NCBI GenBank assembly: GCA_963556145.1
Contig: OY744470.1
Span: 496,001-560,000, forward strand
Source of the DNA: Hygrocybe punicea
Lineage: Eukaryota > Basidiomycota > Agaricomycetes > Agaricales > Hygrophoraceae
Direction of reading: 5' to 3'
Length of the DNA: 64,000 nt
In this document: one piece after another, positions 55,857-64,000 of the stretch
How the letters are laid out: every line of letters starts with the position of its first letter
How positions within the stretch are numbered: position 1 is the stretch's first letter
Translations under genes and position numbers: made by a program
The notes under the pieces: generated by a model
What the model was told of the DNA's origin: nothing
Database searches by the model: none
Seen by the model: only the letters and a program-made list of their open reading frames with translations

Positions 55857-57050
55857 TCAAATAAGGAAATTGTTTTTACATAGAGGGCAAGCATATAGGG
55901 ATTGGCCATCGACAATCAAAATTTCTTCTGTTAAACTGTTCATACCGAAATTTGATTCCAGCCAACATCCCCAATCGTCATCGGTCACAACTGTTTTTTC
56001 CCCCTCCAATAGATGAGCAACCATCCAATTAGAACCTTTCTTCTCCTCTCGGAAATCATGTTCTAACAGGGTCCTGGCCTCACTCACAATACGAATGTTT
56101 CCTGCCACAAAATGTCTCGTTCCTCCTCTCGCAGTGGGCTGAAAAGCTGCCTTTATTATGAGAATGGGGACGTCTTGAAATTCGGGCCTAGCTGCCAACT
56201 TCATAGCATATTCGAGTTGACCAATATCCAACGATGGCCCCAGACAATCAACAGTGTACCATTTTGAGCATGACCAACAGTAACGTTGCTCTTCTCTTTC
56301 GGGAGACCATAGCATGTTGGGGCGTGAAGCAGCGTAGTTTGCGTGCTCGCCCTTTTTGCAAAGAATCAGCCAATGACGCAGTGGATTTGTTTCGACTTAC
56401 CCTCAGTGAAGCGTTTCGGTGGTCCCAGAAATATCTTAGAACAATGATAACCTGTGAATGTCTAAAATAAAATAAGATACACTTTACCTGGTGTAATACT
56501 CTACCACTGGAGCTTGCAAGACGTCATTGTTTCGTAAGGTAACAACCTGTGTTGTGTCTGATAGTAACGGTTATATTTCCTGTGGGTGTTTCTACGTGGG
56601 ACAGGCTCACACTCCAAGCTCAGAGCATCAATAACGTCTTCGTGATTGGAAGCGCACAATTCTTGTTTTCCCCAAGTATGAATGAATCTGTGCAAATAAT
56701 AAACAACCATCTTCAAAGATGTTTATAAACATTACAATCACCGTCTGACTTCGGCAGGGGGATCAACGTCGGACAGTTGCTGAGCTGTGTAGAGCCAGGC
56801 CACTTTGACAAGACATGTTGCCTGCTTGCAAATTAATGGGGCAATAAATCTGTAACAACATGTCTGTACTTCGGGTGAGCAATTTAATATTCTTATCTCC
56901 TTGATTTCCCCCTTCCAATACATATTGAGAGTTCGTTTGTCCTTTGCAATGTTTCTTAATCCATCATGTGTGATGAGACATCTTGAGTGTAACCAGTGAA
57001 ACTGGGAGAGGAGCGAAGTAAGAGCTGGTATACGTACATATCGTTCAGAT
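55857..57050 (-). CDS. BAH and PHD-like zinc finger protein
   Basis: Probable chromatin reader. Exons from about 57050 downward: HSRCLITHDGLRNIAKDKRT, YWKGEIKEIRILNCS, FIAPLICKQATCLVKVAWLY with TAQQLSDVDPPAE (56738-56870), FIHTWGKQELCASNHEDVID with ALSLE (56590-56690). The V-x-W-[LF]-Y ... ELxxSNHxDVI pattern is that of a BAH domain. A Cys-rich part follows: RYCWSCSKWYTVDCLG (about 56240-56290), then EFQDVPILIIKAAFQPTARG GTRHFVAGNIRIV, and a closing ACPLCKN (about 55870), a split PHD-type arrangement. The stop is at 55857. The 5' end and some exon borders are uncertain. Confidence 0.62.
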
Positions 57051-57561
57051 TAAATTTGAAAGTTGAACCTTTCAAAGAAGGCTCAGACAGTAGAATTTGG
57101 GTTCAATTCCTAAATCCTCACCACTTTCCTCCCTTCTGAAAAGGTGGTCAACGTTTTTGAACGCCTTCCATTGGTTTTGAAATTTTCTAGCCATGGTGAT
57201 AGAAGAAGTGGACTCCCCCGTTCACATGGCCATATTGCGCTTACCGCCGTGTATTGACTTGATGGCAGTACAATACCAGACCGTCCCAAACTTTATGTCA
57301 GCAAATTGCTATATTCTGTAAGTGCTTATTAACGTTTATTCACCATTTCGGGTGGTTTTCCGTTTTGGCCCCACCTGTGCCGATATCCTAAATGGCCAGA
57401 AACGCATGCAGACATCATTACAGGCACCGGTTTCGAGGTTATACTTTAGCGTGGCGTGAATAATGGTGGTACAATGTCGATAAAAGTGTGTATATCCTAT
57501 CTCAAGGATCATCAATGTTTTCGATATTCTCATGCTCAGGTGCCTTGCAATTCAGGCAGAT
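57051..57561. other. Possible 5' region of the BAH/PHD gene
   Basis: No clear exon identified. Short open frames are not convincing. Confidence 0.3.
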
Positions 57562-57880
57562 CTTCAAGATATTTGGTCCCGATTATCTGGCAACCGAATA
57601 GTCTACAAATCTGCCCTGACAAATAAAAGCCGTTGATATCAGTTTATAAATCCTAAATATTTGAATCATTTTCTCTTTTATGTTCACAGTAATGGTTAGG
57701 CCTAAATAATTGTAATTTCTGTATGTACTAGTTTCTGTCTAAATACCACTTATAGACAATATTATTTTCTGCAATATTCCCACAAATGAGATAACAACAC
57801 AAATAGTTTCAAAATGTGACCGGATATCGGCGTATTATTTGATCACAAAAAATCCTCATCCGTCGCCTGTATGTTTTGTG
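57562..57880 (+). repeat. Diverged direct repeat, copy 1
   Basis: Shares ordered blocks with 60365-60622: CTTCAAGATATTTGGTC, CATTTTCTCTT, TATTTTCTGCA, ACAAATAGTTTCAAAAT, TATTTGAT, then a shared CGTCtail (CCGTC-CC-TGTATGTT). Roughly 70% alike by eye with gaps. The two copies flank the MYND gene. Confidence 0.65.
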
Positions 57881-58436
57881 GATGGAATATCGCTCTTGTT
57901 TTTTTTGGCTAACATCATTGAAAAATGGTTTTGCAATGTTGACTTCTCTATATTCTTAACAAATCTTCACGTGACAGAGGCCCTAACCTTAATGCAGGGT
58001 TACACATGGTACAAAGTTAAATGACCTCACATATGGAGCACCTGTATTCACCCAATACGAAGTTGCTGCATGAGTAAAGTATGTATTGTGTCTATGGTTC
58101 AGATCAATCATTCAAAATTTGACTACAACCGGAAAAAGTTGAACAGTGACTGCTGTCGGGTCAGCGGAACGTTTTGTTTATGGCTTCTTACAAGGGACTT
58201 TGGGCATCTAGCAAACGAAAATTCATTTGCCACATAGTTTTTTTAATATAGGTTGCCAATGGATCCACAATAAGAAGTTTTGGCTTTTGAATCCTTCCTT
58301 ATAAACTTTAGGCCGATACGAAAATTATCTGCCATGGAATGTGGAAGTCCTCCTTCCTAAAATCTCTTAACATATAAATAGTGTTTAAGAAACCACAAAT
58401 TGTGATGGCGAGAAAAGGCAGTTACAGTACCTTCGA
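57881..58436. other. Non-coding, nothing recognised
   Basis: AT-rich region downstream of the MYND gene; no supported feature. Confidence 0.4.
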
Positions 58437-59250
58437 TTAACATTTAGTTTTGGAACAGATCTGTTTGCGAAGTCGATGCTCAGCATCCTCAACAGCAATG
58501 ATGGAACAAGGTTGATTGATGTTAAACGAGTAGGTGATCGTAGTGAAATCCACCAAGGAACCGTCCATGTTGGCGGTGACAAAAAGAACCGCAAGAGGGG
58601 TTTCCTTCTTGATTTGTATTCTATGTGATATGTCCTCAAGAACTCCTGGTAGGATGACATCCAGATCTTCTAAGTCGACCGGCTGGGAGCTGGTGAAATC
58701 AAGAGACCTGTATGGAGGCTGGGAAAATTCCCTAGAGAGTTTGAGATGGAAAAGGTAACCCTTGCGACGTATTAGTTGTTCCCAGGAGGATGAAGGATCT
58801 GGAAACCCTCGTATATCATTGAGGCCTAGCCCATTGGCAGCGATGGTGATGAGAATCCGGCTATATGTATGCGCAAAATCCAGCGCTCTCGTTTTGCCAA
58901 CATCTTTGGCCTGCAAAGAACAAATTTTACGATGTTCTGGCCAATCTAGCCTTTGACAATCACGACTCTGAAGAAGTAGAATCATCATACAATGGATGAC
59001 ATATTCAATGCAAACCCACGCAATATGTCCTTGTTCGACATCTAGAGCAAATCTTCCTGGCTGCACCACCGACAGGAACATTACACCAACCACACAACCG
59101 CACTGTAACATAATCTTTCTGAAGAGGTATCATTAGACAGGTTTAATCATGAACAGTGGAACTTACCATAATGTGCCTAAGTGGTTGCTGAAAACAATCC
59201 TTATGGAACGGAATTTTCGGAGTTATAAATTCTGAGCATGACAAACACAT
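58437..59250 (-). CDS. MYND zinc-finger protein
   Basis: Starts MCLSCSEFITPKIPFHKDCF (59250). After a short intron (about 59115-59163) it reads KDYVTVRLCGWCNVPVGGAA with RKICSRCRTRTYC. A second intron (GTGGGT...CTTCAG, about 58969-59018) joins to SRDCQRLDWPEHRKICSLQ. The C-x2-C, C-x2-C, YC, CQ, WPxHxxxC spacing is a complete MYND finger, a protein-interaction module. The C-terminal part (RILITIAANGLGLNDIRGFP, LDFTSSQPVDLEDLDVILPG with TPLAVLFVTANMDG) is not recognised. Stop TAA at 58437. MYND proteins of this size are multicopy in mushrooms. No lesion seen. Confidence 0.82.
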
Positions 59251-60364
59251 TTCAATTGAGATATCGGGTCAAATAGAATGATATCGAGTTGGCGATTTCT
59301 TGATAAAGATATTATACCAGACACGAGTAACATTCGAAACTATGCATGGTAGTTATTTAAATCGCATATCGCTGAGTGGTGTTATCTCGATAACTCCAGC
59401 CATATTATAACCAATCTCATTGATTTCAATTCACTCTAGCCCGTCGGTACCAATTAGGGTTATCACAGGAGACAGACGAAGATTTCTTTTGTGATCAAAC
59501 AATAGTGAAAATATCGGAGAAAACAACGTCATATAAATGTCGGCAACAGCCTCGGAATGACTCTTTTGAAGGTCTTCAGGCGACAGGTAGACATATGTGA
59601 TGACGGTAACCTTGGGACGCAGAGATGGAGGTCTGCAAGGCTTTTTATACCTGGAATCATGGCAGCCTGTGGGTATAAGTTACGTGCTTACATTACAGAC
59701 TAAAATGGGCAGCCATCCTGTGAGTAATAGTTTACAGGTCCCAGAGGTAGGCCTGCCATCGAACCGGGTATGATGTAGATACAGGCAATATGTAGTGTAT
59801 TTGTACTGGTTTCACGGAGACGTGGAACCAGTTGGCGGCCTTTCATTAGTATGTTACAGCTCTAAGACCTGCGCACCCGTTGGACCAGGCTCAAGGTAGG
59901 TAGACGCACCGTGTAGTGTATTTGTATGTACAGGATCAGTGGTGCGCCAAAAGTTAGTTTTGATCCTGACTCACCTTGAACAGTTCAGCTGCACCAATAT
60001 CCTGAAAATGAGAACAAGGTGGCTGATGTCAAGTCCGACTGTCCGAGTCGGGAAATGAAGCGGAGTGGGATCTCAGGCATGACACACATGAGTCTGAGGA
60101 TTTGCTACTAGTAGCATATGATGAAGAAGGCAGCTGCGCAGTGGTAAAGGTGTGTGAGTGGCCAATGACCCCAAATGACCCAGCAGTTTGGCTGAGATAC
60201 TAGTCGATTCTACGATCGCCTATTTTACATCCTCACATAAGGGACGTCACCCATTCATACAGAAAATAATGCATACGGAGAATACAATTATTTAGGACAT
60301 GTATTTAAAAAAAGGAAAATGACACAAGTATCTAGGATTTCTGGCTGGAACTCTGTGGTTCTTA
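59251..60364. other. Non-coding; short internal duplications
   Basis: No gene found. GTGTAGTGTATTTGTA-type phrases recur (about 59790 and 59910), and several TCCCAGAGGTAGG/GCTCAAGGTAGG-like stretches repeat. No tRNA could be supported. Confidence 0.35.
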
Positions 60365-60622
60365 TTGTCATAACTTCAAGATATTTGGTCGACCAAATCG
60401 TGTAAAATTCTGCTCTTCACAATAAAATCCATATCGGTCTGGAAATCCGAAATATTTATGTCATTTTCTCTTGTCTGAATACATGTACACAATAACACAA
60501 ACAATAAAGCACTATTCTGTATGAATACTACTTTTAGATTATATTGTTTTCTGCACAAGTAAACAAATAGTTTCAAAATATCTGCGATTATTTGATTGCT
60601 TAACCGTCTCCCGTGTATGTTG
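60365..60622 (+). repeat. Diverged direct repeat, copy 2
   Basis: Partner of 57562-57880 in the same orientation, about 2.8 kb away. It is shorter, with several internal gaps. Confidence 0.65.
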
Positions 60623-61232
60623 GGTGCCGCTCACCTCCCAGAATATAGTCACCAATGACCACGCAGACGCCCATCGGCTCTCCCCAATGCTATTTGTGGA
60701 AATGACCACATAATTTCTGGAGGCACAATTCGACGCGCCATCGCTCGTTCCAGCTCAGAACACATAACACCATTGTTCTTCCGTTCCTACTGTCCTTGTC
60801 TATGGTTCGATGGGGTTTGAAACATACCAATGATCCATCCTTCTCTCGCTCCAGCTTCAAAACCTCGTTATAAATGACAATGCAGACGAGAGAGGCCTTC
60901 TTCTGGGTGCAATTTGGTGCTTTTGGATTATTATAATATCCATCTTCGATTGGATTCTATCACCGTCTTGATTCAAGATTCAACAGGGGAGAATTGAAGA
61001 TGAATCGTCATTTTGGGAGGAGACCGAGCTGCTATTACTACAGAGCGCCAATTCCGGAGACATATTGATATTAGGGTGGATTAGTTCAACTTAGTGGGCA
61101 ACTTCAAAACCTGTGTGAAATTGGCTGAACAGATATCGAGAAAATTGGACGGCAACCATTCCCTCGGCATCGTGTCCTCCAATCCATGTAACAATAGCTA
61201 AATGTCCTGGACCTCAAACTTTTCCTTGATAT
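60623..61232. other. Non-coding, nothing recognised
   Basis: No supported gene. It lies downstream of the coiled-coil gene. Confidence 0.4.
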
Positions 61233-62755
61233 TTAATCCTGGCTATTGAAGCCTACATTTGCTCTGCGTAGATTCTGCCCGTCACGGAGTAATGTACTTG
61301 TGACAACCATAGGCAGGGTGATGTTATAAGTGTGGCCAGCGTCGGTTAGTTTTTGCAGACCAAGGTTGTAATAGCCAATAGTAAGCTCGTCACCTTGGAT
61401 CGCCATCTCCGGCCATGCACTCTTTAACAAGTGTGGATTGAAAGGCGCAGGAAGTGCAGTTGGGCCTCTTATCACCGACATGCGGACGGAAAGCACATCA
61501 CGTTTAATGATGACAGAAAGAAGAAGGCAATCCTGAAATAGTTCGGCCAGATGAACCCTGTGCAACATCAATCGCTCGAACAGCGAATGCGGCAGGCGGT
61601 TTGCGAAAGCAATAACATCACGGATGGTTTCAGCGAGTTTGGTGACTTTATCATCCCACGGCTGCAACGATTGCGAAGTGTTCGCTGCTGTGATTGCTCG
61701 CCATCTTTGTGTCGATGTCCACAGTTCTACGTAAATACTACATCATTTGTGAAGCAGGAGGAGAAGCAGAGGCAGACAAACCAGTTTTTGATATGTTGTC
61801 AAACAAATTATTGAGAACTTGGGTATCGTCATCTTCAAATATAGCAACTGGGGACTTGAAGAAGAGGTCGTAGAGTCTGTCTATTATTAGGTGGTGAATA
61901 TACGCATCCAGAAGTAGACCATGGCCCCTTTCCATTAGCCGTGATTGCACCAATGCAAAAATGAGTGGGTGCCTAACGCTTTGTCTTTGAAAGTGCTGTT
62001 TCGCAATGCCAATGTGGGCTGCCGCGATTTTTGTGCCTTCTTCAAGGATGTTCATAACGAAGTTGTCGAGGGCATGATTAAGCCCGCAGATGCTAGGTCG
62101 TCCGTCACTTTTTACGCACGTCTCGGCGACCGGGTCTAACTTGTCTATGAAGGGGTCCAGGTTAAATCTATTACCACATAGCTCCTCTGTTGCTTTTGCA
62201 GCATGACGAAATTCAGCGGTCTTGTTCTTGGCTGGTATTCCGTGCTGTTCATCCCTTCCGCTCTTCCCATTGCATTGCTCCGTGACACCTGCGAGCTGTG
62301 ATTTTATATTATCTCTCTGGGTCCGCAACTGCTGAATTCTGGAATCGCCCTCTTCCAGATCAGATCGAATCCTGTGTAATTTTTCATGCACTTGAGATGC
62401 AACACTTTTAGCTGCAGACAACCGGTGAAGCAAGAGTTGCTCTCGATTTTGCCCTTCATTCATCTTTTTCCTCACGTAGTCGAGTTCGGCATGAAGTAAC
62501 AAGACTTTTTTATTGAGGTCAGGGTGTCCTGAGGTGTCATCCCCTGGGAATTCGATTGGTGGGTCCAAGCAGTTATATGAGCCAGGGACACTTTGCTTGT
62601 TTTTCTCTGGAATATCAGATAAGAGCGTCGTTGGCTGAGTGATGAATTAGGTTACATGAAAATATAAAGAACTTATAACTTACCATCTCCGACGAGGCGC
62701 CAGAGGCGGTCGAATCATCGAAGTGCCTACAAGTTGCACATACTGGACGGTGCAT
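61233..62755 (-). CDS. Coiled-coil protein, uncharacterised
   Basis: Exon 1 starts at 62755, MHRPVCATCRHFDDSTASGA, with an intron at about 62630-62682 (GTAAGTT donor). The main exon reads NKQSVPGSYNCLDPPIEFPG, KKVLLLHAELDYVRKKMNEG, KLHRIRSDLEEGDSRIQQLR TQRDNIKSQL (coiled coil), and GLNHALDNFVMNILEEGTKI, then a short intron near 61690-61740. The last exon (to 61233) has SLQPWDDKVTKLAETIRDVI, LFERLMLHRVHLAELFQDCL, GPTALPAPFNPHLLKSAWPE. I associate this architecture with a large uncharacterised family in mushrooms; no catalytic motif is visible. No stop or shift was seen. Confidence 0.68.
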
Positions 62756-63321
62756 TGCAGATGATGACAATGCAGGCACGTGCATTGTCCCTCAGTTTTG
62801 TCTCCCTAAATGATAAGAAGGTTGTGTTGCCGTACCTTTATCATTTCGAGTTGAATATTTCCCATTACACTTCCTTCGTGCTACAGATTACATGTATACA
62901 TTTGACTCAATCTCAGGAGCAATAGAGGAGATACCAGGCGATTCCCGAAGCATTGCATTGAAGAACCTCCGACAAGGCTATGGCATGCGTGTTTCACGGT
63001 GATGCACCAATTTTAAACACCTTGCTGTCTATTGACTTTTGATGACCACTGGGCGAATTTTCTCATGTCAACCGACCTCTCGCTGTTGAAGCACGCCAAA
63101 CAAAAACGCTTCTGTGCTGGAGTTGATGATATACACCATAAATGGTTACGTTTCGGACTTTTATTTTTCATAACAGCGTTGACATTCATGTCGTGGCTGA
63201 AAGTCTTGTGAAGCCGATCACCAGCTTCTACATCGAAGCTACTCGGAAAATAGGGGGTAACGTGTCCTTGGTTGTTTATCTACAAAACTTAATCTCCTCA
63301 CATCATTAAGGAGTTAGTGTC
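62756..63321. other. Intergenic
   Basis: No coding feature supported; likely the promoter of the coiled-coil gene. Confidence 0.4.
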
Positions 63322-63618
63322 TCAAAGCGATCGTGGCTCAGAAAACTTTGGTGTCGCCAATTCACACTCTGGCACGCCAGCAAACCTCAAAGTTAGCGTC
63401 CAAGACAGAGATGAAGAGAACAGGCTTCTGTCCTGGGTTATCGTCCAAAAGTAAGCCTTGTCCTCGGAAGCTAGTAGTTGCCTCATTGCCGATGGATACA
63501 CCTTCAAGAAGCCCTCTGCCAGAGGTAAAGGTTCATCATATGTGACAAAGCTCTGCAATAGTGGTTTGCTACCACTCCGGTTGACGCTCACGAACGTTCC
63601 TTGTAACACCATTCTCAA
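63322..63618 (-). CDS. Hypothetical protein, possibly partial
   Basis: 98-residue frame: MRMVLQGTFVSVNRSGSKPL, TYDEPLPLAEGFLKVYPSAM, RQLLASEDKAYFWTITQDRS, LFSSSLSWTLTLRFAGV. Not recognised. It may be a single exon of a longer minus-strand gene extending past 63618. A sensible composition and the absence of a better frame on the other strand support coding weakly. Confidence 0.35.
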   Translation of the reverse strand: MRMVLQGTFVSVNRSGSKPLLQSFVTYDEPLPLAEGFLKVYPSAMRQLLASEDKAYFWTITQDRSLFSSSLSWTLTLRFAGVPECELATPKFSEPRSL

Positions 63619-64000
63619 ACCAATCTCCTGTTAAGTTCGTCAGCGAGACATCTGCACACCTTTTCTTGTGCATCACGGGGGGATGATTAGGTTGTGGGAG
63701 TGGAGAATGGCATATGCTGTGGAGAAGGAGTGCAGGTTACTGTGGTTTGCTGTTATTCTCTTTGTTGCCTGGTGTATATGCGTCTGACAACTAGAATATA
63801 CAATGTTGATTGTTTCTTCTCACCTGCTAAATATCCCAAATGGACCAATCAGGTCATGGGTTTATCTTGGTTTGGAACGTGTCTCACTTTTACTGGGTCT
63901 TTTACCACCTGGCATGTGAACCAGTCAATAAATTGACGTTGAATATATGAATATAACTACCCTCACCGTTGTTGAACTTGGCAAGTCTTTGCCGCGCCAT
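63619..64000. other. Window edge, nothing firm
   Basis: One 80-codon plus-strand frame (63694-63936) is not convincing. No repeat or RNA gene supported. Confidence 0.3.

Noticed and set aside
59580..60200. tRNA-like phrases such as ATCGAACCGGGTA
   Set aside because: No cloverleaf with acceptor, D and T arms could be traced.
63694..63936. 80-codon Cys-rich plus-strand frame
   Set aside because: No recognisable motif, poor start context, no supporting exon; judged chance.

Overview
The window looks like nuclear DNA of a mushroom-type basidiomycete (Agaricomycete). Genes are broken by short GT-AG introns of about 45-110 nt, and the host genes recognised are eukaryotic: exocyst EXO84, mitochondrial 3-methylcrotonyl-CoA carboxylase alpha, mitochondrial ribosomal protein S7, mitochondrial GTP/GDP carrier, trehalose-6-phosphate synthase/phosphatase-like and alpha-1,3-glucan synthase. 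Several protein families are ones I associate with Agaricomycetes. Gene identities come from motif recognition, not from searches.

The dominant theme is host genes invaded by transposons and decaying. At 1-14429, EXO84 (+) and the carboxylase alpha gene (-) are convergent. Both carry in-frame stops and/or frameshifts. The carboxylase gene is split by a 9149-bp element (3879-13027) with 35-bp imperfect terminal inverted repeats and a perfect 9-bp target-site duplication, TTTTCCACC. The element encodes a multi-exon MULE-like transposase and three more genes: two with C-x2-C...H/C motifs, and one with an RNase H1/viroplasmin-type N-terminal domain. I consider this multi-gene Mutator-like element the most notable object in the window.

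From 14765 to 19521 lie minus-strand genes of uncharacterised Agaricomycete-type families. A 4.9-kb element with about 400-bp inverted repeats (19724-24596) precedes a mitochondrial S7 gene whose 3' exons are inverted relative to its 5' part. The GTP/GDP carrier gene (25390-29777, -) is hit by a pogo-type element (TA duplication, 24-bp perfect inverted repeats) but only inside an intron, so it may still work. The trehalose gene (+) lies head-to-head with it, has lost its 5' end, and carries three nested insertions with exact target duplications (GGGTTAT, CCAAGCTT, CCAACAAA). A 229-bp MITE (CTTGGAGG duplication) lies just beyond.

From 36 to 54 kb there is a TET/JBP-like 2-oxoglutarate dioxygenase gene, an 823-bp inverted-repeat element, a decayed alpha-glucan synthase, two LINEs lying tail to tail at a poly(A) tract, and a DIRS-type tyrosine-recombinase retroelement whose catalytic end is disrupted by a poly(A) stretch. 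From 54 to 63.6 kb are better-preserved minus-strand genes: an AT-hook protein, a BAH/PHD-like chromatin reader, a MYND-finger protein and a coiled-coil protein.

In-frame TGA codons recur where arginine is expected, across host genes and transposons alike. CGA-to-TGA CpG transition is the simplest reading. Indels in homopolymers could instead be assembly errors.
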